NCBI GenBank assembly: GCA_965223725.1
Contig: CBDCXE010000003.1
Span: 186,001 to 250,000 of the forward strand
Length of the DNA: 64,000 bases
Direction: 5' to 3'
DNA from: CBDCXE01 sp965223725 [NCBI: Nitrospinota bacterium]
Lineage (GTDB): Bacteria; Nitrospinota_A; UBA7883
Every line of letters starts with the position of its first letter. Position 1 is the stretch's first letter. The notes below the pieces were generated by a model that saw only the letters and a list, made by a program, of their open reading frames with translations, was not told the DNA's origin and made no database searches. This document shows positions 52,366 through 62,702 of the stretch, in pieces. Both the position numbers and the translations under genes were made by a program.

Positions 52366-53075
52366 GCGATATGGAAACAGCTGAGAAACTGGTAGAGGCC
52401 AAAACGCTGACAAGAATGTTCCAAATTGATGGCAGGGAAATATATGCGCTCAAGGAAGCGGATCTCATAATAAATAAAGGTGAAATGTTGGGGATCATCG
52501 GCTCTTCCGGCGCCGGCAAAAGCACACTCCTGCAACTTCTCGGCGCGCTGGACAGACCCACATCGGGCCAGGTTTTGTATGAGGGGCAAAACATATTCAA
52601 ATTAAACGAGCGGAAGCTTGCCTTGTTTCGATCGAAGCAGGTCGGGTTTGTTTTCCAGGCCAGCAACCTTCTGCCAGAATTTGACGCGCAGGAGAATGTG
52701 GCGTTGGCGGCGATGATATCTGGCGCAGTGCGGTATGACGCCATGGAGAAAGCTAAAGAACTATTGGGCAGCATGGGGCTGGAAGAGCGATTGAACCACA
52801 GGCCGGGCAAACTGTCGGGGGGGGAGCAGCAGCGGGTCGCCATCGCGAGGGCGTTGATCAACGAGCCGACCCTGGTGCTGGCCGACGAGCCGACCGGCAA
52901 CCTGGATAGTGCCACCGGCGATGAAATTATGGAGATTCTCTTCCGTCTAAATAAACTAAAGGGCCAGACCTTTGCCATCGTGACCCATAATATGGCCCTG
53001 GCGGAAAGTATGGATAGAGTCGTAATTATACAAGATGGCAGGTTTGTGGATGAAGTGGACAAAAATCTTGGCTGA
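52362..53075 (+). CDS. lolD: Lipoprotein-releasing ABC transporter ATPase
   Basis: A 237-residue ATPase of the LolD/MacB group. Walker A is GSSGAGKSTLLQL, the Q-loop is VFQASNLLPEF, the signature is LSGGEQQRVAIARAL and Walker B is LVLADEPTGNLDS, with the switch histidine in IVTHNMALA. It is coupled to the polyprenol-kinase gene, completing a lolC-kinase-lolD operon. It supplies energy to lipoprotein release. Confidence 0.92.
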   Translation: MSDMETAEKLVEAKTLTRMFQIDGREIYALKEADLIINKGEMLGIIGSSGAGKSTLLQLLGALDRPTSGQVLYEGQNIFKLNERKLALFRSKQVGFVFQASNLLPEFDAQENVALAAMISGAVRYDAMEKAKELLGSMGLEERLNHRPGKLSGGEQQRVAIARALINEPTLVLADEPTGNLDSATGDEIMEILFRLNKLKGQTFAIVTHNMALAESMDRVVIIQDGRFVDEVDKNLG

Positions 53076-53218
53076 TTTTTGATATAGTAAAGTATGTGTT
53101 AGAATGAAAAGAAAAGATAAGTCGCTATATTGTCATGCTGGTTGACGCCGAATCGGTGGTCACCTGTCAGATTATTTAAGCGCCTGATATAGTCATATCA
53201 TAGTTATGGAGCTGGCTC

Positions 53219-55651
53219 ATGTTTAAGAGATTCACAGAGAGAGCCCGGAAAGTTATTATTCTGGCCCGCGAAGAGGCGGAAAAAAACCAGCATGAATATT
53301 TGGGCACAGAACACATTTTGTTAGGTGTTTTGAAAGATTCCGGAGGTGTGGCCATTGCAGTCCTGCAACGGCTAGGTGTAGACCTGCAACAGGTCCGCGA
53401 AGAAGTGGAGCGAAACCTGCCGGCAAGCTCCAATACACTGATTATAGGCGATATACCATTCACCAGCAGGGCCAAAAAAGTGCTCGAATTTTCGGTGGAG
53501 GAGGCCCGGACCATGGGCCACAGCTACATCGGAACAGAGCATCTTCTGCTGGGCCTGGTACGGGAAAAGGATGGCGTTGGCGCCAGGGTGCTTAGCAACC
53601 TGGGTATAAGCTATTCCGATATCCGTGAACAGACCATAAACCTGCTTCGGGAGCCATCAGGATCGCAAGATAAACAGCAGTCGAAGACCCCGGCGCTGGA
53701 TGAGTTTGGCCGTGATCTGACCGAACTTGCCATAAAAGGAAAATTGGACCCGGTAATCGGCAGAGACAAGGAAATTGAACGGGTTATTCAAATATTGGCC
53801 CGCCGAACGAAGAACAATCCTGTGCTGATTGGCGAGCCTGGTGTGGGTAAAACCGCCATCGTAGAGGGCATGGCCCAGCGGATCTTTACCCGTGAAGTCC
53901 CACAGCTATTGTTCGAAAAACGTGTGATCAGCCTCGATCTGGGGGCCGTTATCGCCGGCACGAAGTACAGGGGCCAGTTCGAGCAGAGAATTAAGGCGAT
54001 CATGAAAGAGATCACCCAGGATGGTGATGTGATCCTGTTCATCGACGAAATTCATACGCTCGTCGGCGCAGGCGCGGCGGAAGGCTCGGTGGACGCTTCG
54101 AACATGCTGAAGCCTGCCCTCTCCAGGGGTGAGATACAGTGTATAGGCGCCACCACGCTGGATGAATACAGGAAATATATAGAGAAAAACGGCGCTCTGG
54201 AGCGAAGGTTCCAGCCTATCATCGTGGCGCCGCCTGATATAGAGCTGACCATCGACATAATCAGAGGGTTGCGGCCGGAGTATGAGGCGCACCATAACGC
54301 CGTGATAACAGACGAAGCGATCTTGGCGGCGGTAAAACTTGCGGACCGTTATATATCCGACCGGTTTTTGCCCGACAAGGCTATCGATGTGATCGACGAA
54401 GCGGGCAGCCGGGTGCATCTGCGCAAAGTTATGTTCCCGCCGGAGATTCGCGATTTTCAACTGGAAATCGACAAGCTGGTGCAAGAGAAGAAAGACTGTA
54501 TCGAGAAGCAGGAGTTCGAGCTTGCCGTTGAATTGCGCGACAAGGAAGAGGCGATGCGCCTGGAGCTGGACAAGATTCGCGCGGAATGGGAAAGCGGGCA
54601 GGAGACCAACCGCCCCGTGGTATCGGAAGAAGATATTGCTTATGTGGTCTCTTCCATTACCGGAATACCGCTAAGCCGTGTGGAGAAGGAAGAGTCATAC
54701 AAGCTTCAGGTTATGGCGGACGAGCTGAAAAAGAAAGTTGTGGGACAGGACGCCGCCATAGACGCAATCTCCAGCGCTATCAGAAGGTCGCGGATGGGGC
54801 TGAAGGAAGTGGCCCGGCCGATGGGCGCGTTTCTGTTTCTGGGGCCCACTGGCGTTGGTAAAACAGAACTGGCGAACGTGTTGGCCGAATATCTGTTTGG
54901 CGATCGGGATTCGCTGATTCGGCTGGATATGTCGGAATATATGGAAAAATTCAACGCTTCCAAACTGGTGGGCGCGCCCCCGGGCTATGTCGGCTATGAA
55001 GAGGGCGGACAGCTGACCGAGAGGGTGCGGCGCAGGCCTTACGCCGTGGTATTACTGGATGAAATGGAAAAAGCGCATGCTGATATATTCCATATGTTGT
55101 TGCAGATTATGGACGAGGGTAGATTGACTGATAGCTATGGCCGCGCAGTAAGTTTTAGGAACGTTATTTTAATAATGACCTCCAACCTGTCGGCGAGGAT
55201 TATTGAAAAAGGCTCAACCATCGGGTTCCAGCCGGTGGATCCGGAGCATTCGCATAAAAAACTTACTGACGGCATCCAGTCGGAACTGAAGAGAACGTTT
55301 AATCCTGAGTTCCTGAACAGGATAGACGATGTAGTTACGTTCCGTAAGCTTGATGAAAAACATATCGGCGCTATCTTCGATATACAGTTCGATCAACTGG
55401 GGGAACGGTTGAAAGATGAGGATATCGAGCTGGAAATCGATGATGACGCGAAGCAGTTTGTCATTAATGAAGGATATGATCCACAGTATGGGGCGCGACA
55501 TTTGAAAAGATCGATCCAACGTCATATAGAAAATCCGCTCTCTGAAGAGATGCTGTATGGTCGATTGAAAAGCGGGTCGCGGGTAATAGCAAAGCTTGAA
55601 GATGGCAGGCTGGTTTTTCACGAGAAGGACCCTGTCGCTGAAAGTGTCTAG
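53219..55651 (+). CDS. clpC: ATP-dependent Clp protease ATPase ClpC
   Basis: An 810-residue AAA+ unfoldase. N-terminal double Clp-N repeat ([52 protein letters not shown]), Walker A1 GEPGVGKTA at about residue 205, a UVR-like middle ([21 protein letters not shown]) at about 424-445 that marks ClpC rather than ClpA, and Walker A2 GPTGVGKTE at about residue 541. The C-terminal domain has [25 protein letters not shown] lies seven bases before the ATG. It would partner ClpP and an adaptor, absent here. Confidence 0.95.
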   Translation: MFKRFTERARKVIILAREEAEKNQHEYLGTEHILLGVLKDSGGVAIAVLQRLGVDLQQVREEVERNLPASSNTLIIGDIPFTSRAKKVLEFSVEEARTMGHSYIGTEHLLLGLVREKDGVGARVLSNLGISYSDIREQTINLLREPSGSQDKQQSKTPALDEFGRDLTELAIKGKLDPVIGRDKEIERVIQILARRTKNNPVLIGEPGVGKTAIVEGMAQRIFTREVPQLLFEKRVISLDLGAVIAGTKYRGQFEQRIKAIMKEITQDGDVILFIDEIHTLVGAGAAEGSVDASNMLKPALSRGEIQCIGATTLDEYRKYIEKNGALERRFQPIIVAPPDIELTIDIIRGLRPEYEAHHNAVITDEAILAAVKLADRYISDRFLPDKAIDVIDEAGSRVHLRKVMFPPEIRDFQLEIDKLVQEKKDCIEKQEFELAVELRDKEEAMRLELDKIRAEWESGQETNRPVVSEEDIAYVVSSITGIPLSRVEKEESYKLQVMADELKKKVVGQDAAIDAISSAIRRSRMGLKEVARPMGAFLFLGPTGVGKTELANVLAEYLFGDRDSLIRLDMSEYMEKFNASKLVGAPPGYVGYEEGGQLTERVRRRPYAVVLLDEMEKAHADIFHMLLQIMDEGRLTDSYGRAVSFRNVILIMTSNLSARIIEKGSTIGFQPVDPEHSHKKLTDGIQSELKRTFNPEFLNRIDDVVTFRKLDEKHIGAIFDIQFDQLGERLKDEDIELEIDDDAKQFVINEGYDPQYGARHLKRSIQRHIENPLSEEMLYGRLKSGSRVIAKLEDGRLVFHEKDPVAESV

Positions 55652-55666
55652 TAACCACGAAGAGAT

Positions 55667-58057
55667 TTGATAGATCGTATAACAGTGGGCCTGAAGGCCC
55701 TTGGGGGGCGCTTCGGCCTGATTGTTTTTTGCGCGTGCGCGTGGCCGGGGCTCGCCTATGCCCTGGATCTGTCAAAACCGATTGAAAAAATAGTTATTGA
55801 AGGCGCCAAACGGGCCGACCAAAACACTATCAGGTTTTATATTCACAGCAAAACCGGCGAACAATACAGCCAACAGACAGCTCAGGAAGATATACGCAGG
55901 ATTTATGAGCTCGGTTTTTTTGATGATATACAGCTGGACGCGAAGGAGACATCCACCGGTATTATTCTTAAATTTGTTTTCAAGGAGAAACCTTTTGTTC
56001 GGGATATTATCTTTGCAGGAGTTGAATCGATAAATGAAGACTTGATACGCGCAAAGGTAAAAACCAAAAAAGGGACATTTTTCCGCCAAGACTTCATACC
56101 TTGGGATGAATCGAGGATCCAGCAGACCTACCGTGGTAAAGGCTATTATTTTACAGGTGTTAAAACCGTGGTTTATGAGCTTGGTAACAACCAGGTGGAT
56201 GTTGAATATAATGTGACGGAAGGCAAGAAAATAGTTGTTGGTAAAGTGAACTTCAGAGGGAATGACACCTTTGCGGATCATATTCTCACCAATAAGATAG
56301 AGACACAATCTGCAGGTTGGGCGGTCGGGCTGGCCAGTGGCTCCTATAAAAAAGACGCTCTCAAAACCGATATTTTGCGGCTGGAGTCTTTTTATCATGA
56401 CAATGGCTACATCAAGGTGAAGATAGACGATCCGGAAGTGGAAATAGACAAGGAGAAATTGCGTATAAATGTCAGTTTCCCATTGACCGAAGGAGAGCGG
56501 TTCTATTTTGGTGATATGGATATTGAAGGCGATGAAGTTTTTTCGACTGAAGAGCTTTTGGAGCATGTCCAGCTCAAAAAAGGAGATGTGTTCAGCCGCA
56601 GCGTGTTTCGTGAAGATATTTTCAGGATCAGCGATCTGTATTCGCAAAAAGGATACGCTTTTGCCAGTGTCACACCCGACATTGATATAGATGAGAAGTC
56701 AAAAATAGTCAATGCGAAAATAGACCTTCAAAAAGGACCCAAGGTATATGTGGGCAAGATCACAATCAGTGGAAATGACAAGACCAGGGATCGGGTGATC
56801 CGCAGGCAGTTTATGCTTCAGGAAGGAGAGCTGTTCAATAGCGAAAACCTTCGTAAATCACGCCAGCGAATTAACAACCTGGGTTTCTTCGAAAGTGTGG
56901 AGTTCGAGCAGAGAAGCAGAAGAGAGAACGACTTGGTTGATATCGATGTGAAAGTTATCGAGCGCGAAACTGGCCAGTTCTCGCTATCGGCGGGTTACAG
57001 TTCTGTGGAAAACATTCTGTTCAGCGGATCAGTAAGCTGGAAAAACCTTATGGGCAGGGGGCAGGAGTTTAAGGCGTCCTATGAACATTCCGGCAGGCGC
57101 GATGATTTTTCACTCAGCTTTACCGAGAAAGCGCTGTTCGACCGTCAACTTTCTGGTGGGATAGATCTTTATAATAAAAGCTTTCAGTTTGACGATTACA
57201 GCTCCGACAAGCAAGGCGGCTCCATTCGGGTTGGACGCGCGTTTGGTGAGAACTCATGGGGCAGGATAGGTTATAAATATGAAGTAAGCAATGTAGACCT
57301 TGAAGTAAAAACAGAAACAGTGAAAGTAGTAGATGAAAACGGTAACGTAGTAAAGGATGCGGATGGTAACGACAAGACAGAAGAAAAAATAATTGAACCT
57401 AATATATTCCTGAAATCCCAGGAAGGGCGGCGGGTTATCGGCTCGATCTTTCCATCCATAACTTATGACACAAGGAATGATCCGTACAGCCCTTCGGCTG
57501 GCAGAAAGCTTGTTCTGTCAACAGAGCTGGCCGGTGTTGGCGGTGAGGAGAATTTTTATAAAATTATTGGTGAATATACAGAGTATCATCGCATCTGGGA
57601 AGAGTTTGTGGGTATGTTTCACGCCAAGATAGGACGAGCCGATGGCTACTCTGGCGAAGATCTGCATTTAAACGAGCGGTTTTTTATGGGCGGGCCTCGC
57701 AGTTTAAGGGGGTTTACATTCCGGGATATTGGGCCTCAGATTATAAATAACAATAGCAAAGTAGCCATAGGTGGTGAAGCTTCACTGCTGTTTAATGTTG
57801 AACTACAATACAGGTTCACCCGGTATTTTCGCGGATTCCTGTTTTATGACAGAGGTAACGTGTATGGAAAGTTTGACGAACTAAACAATACAACAAGTAA
57901 GCATTATGATCTTGAGGATATGAGACACAGCGCAGGGTTTGGCATCCATTTCTTCTCGGCGTTAGGACCATTATCAGTCAGTTATGGATTCAAGCTGGAC
58001 AAGAGAGAAGCTGAATCGGCGAGTGAGTTTCATTTTTCAATCGGAACAGGATTCTAA
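55667..58057 (+). CDS. bamA: Outer-membrane protein assembly factor BamA
   Basis: A 796-residue Omp85 protein that inserts beta-barrel proteins in the outer membrane. A signal peptide (GLIVFCACAWPGLAYA) is followed by five POTRA-like repeats to about residue 425 (IEKIVIEGAKRADQNTI, RDIIFAGVESINEDLI, VGKVNFRGNDTFADHIL, FGDMDIEGDEVFSTEEL, VGKITISGNDKTRDRVI) and a 16-strand barrel with the VRGF/YRGF-type motif GGPRSLRGFTFRDIGP and terminal aromatic FHFSIGTGF. It begins with TTG. An acidic, repeated-looking loop occurs at about 545-575 in the barrel. Confidence 0.95.
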   Translation: MIDRITVGLKALGGRFGLIVFCACAWPGLAYALDLSKPIEKIVIEGAKRADQNTIRFYIHSKTGEQYSQQTAQEDIRRIYELGFFDDIQLDAKETSTGIILKFVFKEKPFVRDIIFAGVESINEDLIRAKVKTKKGTFFRQDFIPWDESRIQQTYRGKGYYFTGVKTVVYELGNNQVDVEYNVTEGKKIVVGKVNFRGNDTFADHILTNKIETQSAGWAVGLASGSYKKDALKTDILRLESFYHDNGYIKVKIDDPEVEIDKEKLRINVSFPLTEGERFYFGDMDIEGDEVFSTEELLEHVQLKKGDVFSRSVFREDIFRISDLYSQKGYAFASVTPDIDIDEKSKIVNAKIDLQKGPKVYVGKITISGNDKTRDRVIRRQFMLQEGELFNSENLRKSRQRINNLGFFESVEFEQRSRRENDLVDIDVKVIERETGQFSLSAGYSSVENILFSGSVSWKNLMGRGQEFKASYEHSGRRDDFSLSFTEKALFDRQLSGGIDLYNKSFQFDDYSSDKQGGSIRVGRAFGENSWGRIGYKYEVSNVDLEVKTETVKVVDENGNVVKDADGNDKTEEKIIEPNIFLKSQEGRRVIGSIFPSITYDTRNDPYSPSAGRKLVLSTELAGVGGEENFYKIIGEYTEYHRIWEEFVGMFHAKIGRADGYSGEDLHLNERFFMGGPRSLRGFTFRDIGPQIINNNSKVAIGGEASLLFNVELQYRFTRYFRGFLFYDRGNVYGKFDELNNTTSKHYDLEDMRHSAGFGIHFFSALGPLSVSYGFKLDKREAESASEFHFSIGTGF

Positions 58058-58077
58058 ACGGAGTATGGAAGGAGAAT

Positions 58078-58644
58078 ATGAGAAATTTTAATTTTTACGT
58101 CATGGCGGCATTGTTGGCAGGGCTGATAGCCGCAGCGCCAGGTTCCGCAACGGCGGAAAACAAAATAGGTGTTGTCAGCATGCAGACTGTCATCAACGAT
58201 TCGCAAGCTGGCAAGGACGCTATTGTTGAGCTTCAAAAGAAAGCGGAAGGTGAAAAGGCCAAACTGGAAATCAAAGCCAAGGAGTTTAAAACTCTCCAGG
58301 AAAATTATGAGCAGAAAAAGCTGTTCAGTCGTCCAGAGGTCCTGGAGAAAATGGAGCAGGAGATCATCAATAAAAAAAGGGAGATCGAACTGTACCAGGA
58401 AGACACCCGGCGCTCGCTCCAACGCTCCCAGGCTCGCATTACCGGCGAAGTGATCAAAAACGCCAAGGAGATCATCAGCGAGTATGCGAAGCAAAACGGG
58501 TTCACCCTGATAGTTGAAAGAAGCGAAGGTATATCCGCTATGGCGGGGCTTGTGTTGTATGCTAATGAATCGATCGACCTGACTAAAACAGTCATAGAGC
58601 TATTTAACGACGAGTACAAAGCGAGCCGGGCCGGCAAAAAGTAA
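58078..58644 (+). CDS. skp: Periplasmic chaperone OmpH/Skp-like
   Basis: A 188-residue Skp/OmpH family chaperone with a signal peptide (FYVMAALLAGLIAAAPGSATA) and a mostly coiled-coil body rich in lysine and glutamate: ELQKKAEGEKAKLEIKAKEFKTLQENYEQKK and KREIELYQEDTRRSLQRSQ. This family guards outer-membrane proteins across the periplasm. It lies 20 bases after bamA and one base before lpxD. Confidence 0.93.
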   Translation: MRNFNFYVMAALLAGLIAAAPGSATAENKIGVVSMQTVINDSQAGKDAIVELQKKAEGEKAKLEIKAKEFKTLQENYEQKKLFSRPEVLEKMEQEIINKKREIELYQEDTRRSLQRSQARITGEVIKNAKEIISEYAKQNGFTLIVERSEGISAMAGLVLYANESIDLTKTVIELFNDEYKASRAGKK

Positions 58645-58645
58645 A

Positions 58646-59665
58646 ATGAAACTTGGTGAAATCGCTGATAAATTGGGCCTGACCCTGATTGGCGATGATG
58701 ACCCGGAGATTAACAGCGCCGCAGGCCTTGACGACGCAGGACCAGGGCAGATCACGTTTATCCAGGATGAAAAAACGGCCAGCGCGCTGAAAAAATCAGA
58801 AGCTTCCGCCGTGATTGCGCCAGATCATTTGAAGCTGGATCGCCCAGCGCTTTTGACCAATGATCCTCGGCTGGCATTTGCAAGGGCGCTTGAATTGCTC
58901 CATCCGGAGCAGGAAGAGCCCCCAGGGATACATGAATCAGCCGTGATCTCAGATAGCGCCGAAACTGGTGATGGTCTGTTTGTGGGGGCTCATGTATCTA
59001 TAGGCGCCGGTTGCAGAATTGGTGACAATGTCTCCATCCATGCAGGCTCCCGCCTGGGCGCCAATTGCATTGTCGGCGATGACACGAAAATATTTCCAAA
59101 CGTTGTGATATACGATAATTGCGAGATCGGATCGCGCGTCCGGATACACGCCAACACAGTTATCGGCGCGGACGGGTTTGGCTATATACGCTTGGACTCT
59201 GGCGAGTATTACAAGGTGCCGCAAAGGGGTATTGTCCGGCTGGAGGATGATGTGGAAGTGGGGGCTGGCAGCAGCATCGACAGAGCGACGACCGGTGTGA
59301 CGCTGGTGAAACAGGGTGTGAAAATCGATAACCAGGTCCAGATAGGTCATAACTGCGAAGTGGGCAAGAACACAGTGATCGCCGGTTGCTCCGGTATCGC
59401 CGGGTCGGTGACATTCGGCGATGGGGTGTTGATCGGTGGTATGGTGGGTGTGGCCGACCATGTGAAAATCGCCAGCGGGACCATGGTCTCCGCCAACTCG
59501 GGGGTGTACAAGTCGATCGATGAGCCGGGTATATACGCAGGCCCCTGGGTGATGAAGATGACCGAGTATAAACGGTTTTTACTGGCGAACAAGCGCATAG
59601 ACAAGATCAATAAGCGCTTGAAAGCGGCGGAAATCAGGATCAAGGAATTTACAACAGGGGATTGA
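58646..59665 (+). CDS. lpxD: UDP-3-O-(acyl)-glucosamine N-acyltransferase
   Basis: A 339-residue left-handed-beta-helix acyltransferase of lipid A synthesis. The N-terminal uridine-binding domain ([40 protein letters not shown]) precedes hexapeptide repeats from about residue 95. The catalytic histidine lies in [24 protein letters not shown], and the C-terminus is a helical tail ([31 protein letters not shown]). It overlaps or touches fabZ at ATGA. Confidence 0.94.
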   Translation: MKLGEIADKLGLTLIGDDDPEINSAAGLDDAGPGQITFIQDEKTASALKKSEASAVIAPDHLKLDRPALLTNDPRLAFARALELLHPEQEEPPGIHESAVISDSAETGDGLFVGAHVSIGAGCRIGDNVSIHAGSRLGANCIVGDDTKIFPNVVIYDNCEIGSRVRIHANTVIGADGFGYIRLDSGEYYKVPQRGIVRLEDDVEVGAGSSIDRATTGVTLVKQGVKIDNQVQIGHNCEVGKNTVIAGCSGIAGSVTFGDGVLIGGMVGVADHVKIASGTMVSANSGVYKSIDEPGIYAGPWVMKMTEYKRFLLANKRIDKINKRLKAAEIRIKEFTTGD

Positions 59666-60108
59666 TGATGATCATAGAGCACCATGAACTGCGAAAATAT
59701 ATTCCACATAGACACCCCTTCCTGCTGGTAGACAGAATTATTGAGATAGAAGAGAGTAAACGAGCGGTTGGCGTGAAGAATGTCACAGGCTCAGAGCATT
59801 TCTTTCCGGGCCACTTTCCCGACCTGCCGGTGATGCCGGGTGTGTTGATAATAGAAGCCCTGGCGCAGACCGCGGCGGTGTTGGCGATTTATTCAAGGCC
59901 GGACCAGGAAGGCGCGATCATATACTTCGCCGGCATCGATAACGCCCGATTCAAAAAGCCGGTATCGCCCGGTGATGTATTGCGTTTGGAAATAGAAGTA
60001 GTCAAAACAAAAAGCCGCATATGGAAAGTCAAGGGCAGGGCGCTGGTGGAGAATGAAGTGGTGTGCGAAGGTGATTTGACTGCAGTTGTTCAAAAGTCGG
60101 ACAAGTAA
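59665..60108 (+). CDS. fabZ: 3-hydroxyacyl-ACP dehydratase FabZ
   Basis: A 147-residue hot-dog-fold dehydratase. The catalytic histidine and lipid-tunnel motif are [16 protein letters not shown] and [28 protein letters not shown]. Two adjacent ATGs (59665, 59668) overlap the end of lpxD; AGGGG lies upstream. It supplies fatty acids for lipid A and phospholipids; presence inside the lpx operon is common. Confidence 0.95.
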   Translation: MMIIEHHELRKYIPHRHPFLLVDRIIEIEESKRAVGVKNVTGSEHFFPGHFPDLPVMPGVLIIEALAQTAAVLAIYSRPDQEGAIIYFAGIDNARFKKPVSPGDVLRLEIEVVKTKSRIWKVKGRALVENEVVCEGDLTAVVQKSDK

Positions 60109-60111
60109 AAA

Positions 60112-60879
60112 ATGTCGATAGATCCCACAGCGGTTGTGGATCCGGCCGCCAAGATCGGAGCAAACGTACATGTCGGTCCATTCTGCCTGATAGGGCCACA
60201 CGCCGAGATTGGTGACAACTGCCAGATAGGGCCATACACGCAGATAGACTGGACACGGCTGGGCCCCCGGTGCAAAATTGGGGCGAAGACAATCCTGGGT
60301 GGCGACCCGCAGATATATGACTGGCAAAATGTAGAGTCGCGGTTGGTCATAGGCGCGGGCACATTCATCAACGAGATGGTGACGGTCCACCGGTCGATGT
60401 ATGAAAATAGAGCCACAACCATAGGCGAAGGATGCTATATCATGACCCAGACCCATATAGGCCACGATTGCAACCTGGGTGATGATGTGACGGTTACCAC
60501 CTTGTCTGGGCTTTCTGGGCATGTTGAAGTTGGCGACCGCGCGGTGATCGGCGGCGCTGTAGGGATCCATCAGTTCGTGCGTATAGGCACGATGGCGATG
60601 GTTGGCGGGATGAGCAGGCTGACCCAGGATGTGGCGCCCTACTTTACGGTGACAGGCGTGCCGGCTAGGGCCCATGGGCTGAACACGTATGCGCTGAAAA
60701 AATATAAAACCGAGCCTGCGCGCCGCAAGGACCTTAAACATGCCTATAAACTGCTGGTCCGGTCCGGTCTGTCGTTGAATGTAGCGATGGGGAAGATAAA
60801 GGAAGAGCTGCCCGCGGATGGCGAAACAGGAAAATTGATAGAGTTTATTGACGCCTCGGAAAGAGGATTGATACTATAA
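60112..60879 (+). CDS. lpxA: UDP-N-acetylglucosamine acyltransferase
   Basis: A 255-residue hexapeptide acyltransferase, the first enzyme of lipid A synthesis. The left-handed helix repeats begin at SIDPTAVVDPAAKIGANVHVGPFCLIG. The catalytic histidine is in THIGHDCNLGDDVTVTTLSGLSGHVEVGD, then GGAVGIHQFVRIG. The C-terminal helices (NTYALKKYKTEPARRKDLKHAYKLL) are present. Substitutions near the active site (TTLSG rather than ANNAT) may alter sugar specificity. It follows fabZ by 3 bases. Confidence 0.94.
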   Translation: MSIDPTAVVDPAAKIGANVHVGPFCLIGPHAEIGDNCQIGPYTQIDWTRLGPRCKIGAKTILGGDPQIYDWQNVESRLVIGAGTFINEMVTVHRSMYENRATTIGEGCYIMTQTHIGHDCNLGDDVTVTTLSGLSGHVEVGDRAVIGGAVGIHQFVRIGTMAMVGGMSRLTQDVAPYFTVTGVPARAHGLNTYALKKYKTEPARRKDLKHAYKLLVRSGLSLNVAMGKIKEELPADGETGKLIEFIDASERGLIL

Positions 60880-60917
60880 TGGCAAATTGGTAACAAACGA
60901 AAGAAAATAATTCAAAA

Positions 60918-61895
60918 ATGGACAACACAATAAACGCTGGAGTGATCGGCGCCGGCCATATGGGTCAATACCACATGGGCGCCTACTCAGAGATTAACGG
61001 TGTGAACATCGCCGGTGTGGCTGATATAGACGAGCAACGAGCCGCCACCGTCGGTGAAAAGCATAAGACCAAACATTATACAGATTATCGACAATTACTG
61101 GAATCTCTGGATGTCGTCTCCATCGCGGTACCAACGGCAAAACACTTTGAAATCGCCAAGGAATGCCTGGAAGCGGGGGTGCACTGTCTTGTCGAAAAGC
61201 CTATATGCGACAGCATCGAGAAAGCGGAAAAACTGTTCGAGATCGCCGAGAAGAACAACACTGTTTTGCATGTGGGACATGTGGAGCGGTTCAACGGCGC
61301 GGTGCAGCAGTTGAGCTCGGTTGTGGTCGATCCGATATTGATAGAGTCGCGCCGCCTTGGCCCGTACAATGCCCGGGTAAAAGATGGGGTGGTGCTCGAT
61401 CTTATGATCCACGATATCGATATTATAATGAACATCGTCCAGTCGCCGGTCGCGTCGCTGAATGTGCTCGGCTCCAGCGTGTTTACCAACCAGGAAGATG
61501 TGGTCAACGTCCAGATACTGTTCGAGAATGGATGCCTGGCCAACATTATAGCCTCCCGGGCGACCCAGGAAAAGATAAGAACCTTGGCTGTGACCCAGGA
61601 AAAAGAGTATATAGTGCTAGACTATACCAATCAGGATATCCTGGTGCACCGGCTGGCGTCATCTCAAAGCGAGCTGACCCGGAAAGAGCTGCGATACCGG
61701 CAGGAGTCTCTTATCGAGAGGATATTTGTCCACCGTGAAAACCCGCTAAAACTTCAGCTGTTGCATTTGATCGGATGCAGCTCCAATGGCGATAGCAGAT
61801 TTGTATCAGTCGAAAACGAGCTGAAATCCTTGAGGGTGGCGCTCCAGGTGCTGGAAAAACTACAACCGGTGGATCACAAAATCTCCAAGGCTTGA
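60918..61895 (+). CDS. Gfo/Idh/MocA-family sugar oxidoreductase
   Basis: A 325-residue NAD(P)-dependent oxidoreductase. The Rossmann motif GVIGAGHMGQYHMGAYSE opens it, and CLVEKPICDSIEKAEKLFEIAEKN has the EKP motif with lysine of this family. The C-terminal half is the usual alpha/beta substrate domain with HVERFNGAVQQL. Its place between lpxA and lpxI suggests it acts on a nucleotide sugar for lipid A, as GnnA does, but no aminotransferase (GnnB) is visible. Its end overlaps the lpxI start by 1 base (TGATG). Confidence 0.86.
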   Translation: MDNTINAGVIGAGHMGQYHMGAYSEINGVNIAGVADIDEQRAATVGEKHKTKHYTDYRQLLESLDVVSIAVPTAKHFEIAKECLEAGVHCLVEKPICDSIEKAEKLFEIAEKNNTVLHVGHVERFNGAVQQLSSVVVDPILIESRRLGPYNARVKDGVVLDLMIHDIDIIMNIVQSPVASLNVLGSSVFTNQEDVVNVQILFENGCLANIIASRATQEKIRTLAVTQEKEYIVLDYTNQDILVHRLASSQSELTRKELRYRQESLIERIFVHRENPLKLQLLHLIGCSSNGDSRFVSVENELKSLRVALQVLEKLQPVDHKISKA

Positions 61896-62698
61896 TGGAC
61901 AATCCTATTGGTCTGATTGCAGGCTCTGGCCTCTTGCCGGTCATCCTGTTGCAACAGCTGAAATCAGAAGGAAAGCCCGCCGTAGTAGTAACATTTGATA
62001 AAGCAAACGAAACCAGGCTGTCAAAAGAATCGGAGAATGTGCACAGGCTGGGGCTGGGCCAGGCGGAGAAAGTGCTGAGGACATTCCATGACGCCGATGT
62101 AAAAAATATAGCGGTGCTGGGCAAAATCGACAAGCGAGTGTTGTTTGAAAACCCAAAGTTCGACCTCAAGGCTTTGTCACTGCTCAGGAGCCTTCGGGCG
62201 CAAAACGATGACTCTATCATGGGCGCGATCATGACGGAGCTGGAGAAGCAAAACTTCAAAGTGCTGAGTCAGATAGATTTGTTCCAGGAGCATATTCCAT
62301 CAGCCGGTGTCATATCAAAAAGGGCTCCTTCTAAAAAAGAGAAAGAAGATATAGAATTCGGCATGGAAATGGCCAAAGGGATAGCCGCGCTGGATATAGG
62401 GCAGACCGTTGTTGTGCGGGACAAATCTGTGGTGGCGGTGGAGGCGATCGATGGCACTGACGAGACCATAGCGCGAGGGGGAGCCATCGCCAAAAAGGGC
62501 GCCGTTGTGTGCAAAGTCAGCAAACCGGCCCAGGACCCACGCTTCGATGTCCCTGCGGTGGGCGCCGACACCATCGAGACCATGGCAAAAGCAAACGCTA
62601 CGGCTTTGGGGATAGAGGCGGACGCTACTATTGTTATCGATCAAGATTCTGTCAAAAAAGCGTGCGCCCGTCATAAAATATCGTTGATCGCGATCTGA
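61895..62698 (+). CDS. lpxI: UDP-2,3-diacylglucosamine pyrophosphatase LpxI
   Basis: A 267-residue protein of the LpxI (DUF1009) family, which cleaves UDP-2,3-diacylglucosamine to lipid X, replacing LpxH. Landmarks are IGLIAGSGLLPVILLQQL at the start, KIDKRVLFENPKFDLKAL, and GGAIAKKGAVVCKVSKPAQDPRFDVPAVGADTIETM near the end. The ATG at 61895 overlaps the preceding stop. lpxB would complete the path but is outside the window. Confidence 0.93.
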   Translation: MDNPIGLIAGSGLLPVILLQQLKSEGKPAVVVTFDKANETRLSKESENVHRLGLGQAEKVLRTFHDADVKNIAVLGKIDKRVLFENPKFDLKALSLLRSLRAQNDDSIMGAIMTELEKQNFKVLSQIDLFQEHIPSAGVISKRAPSKKEKEDIEFGMEMAKGIAALDIGQTVVVRDKSVVAVEAIDGTDETIARGGAIAKKGAVVCKVSKPAQDPRFDVPAVGADTIETMAKANATALGIEADATIVIDQDSVKKACARHKISLIAI

Positions 62699-62702
62699 CC
62701 TG

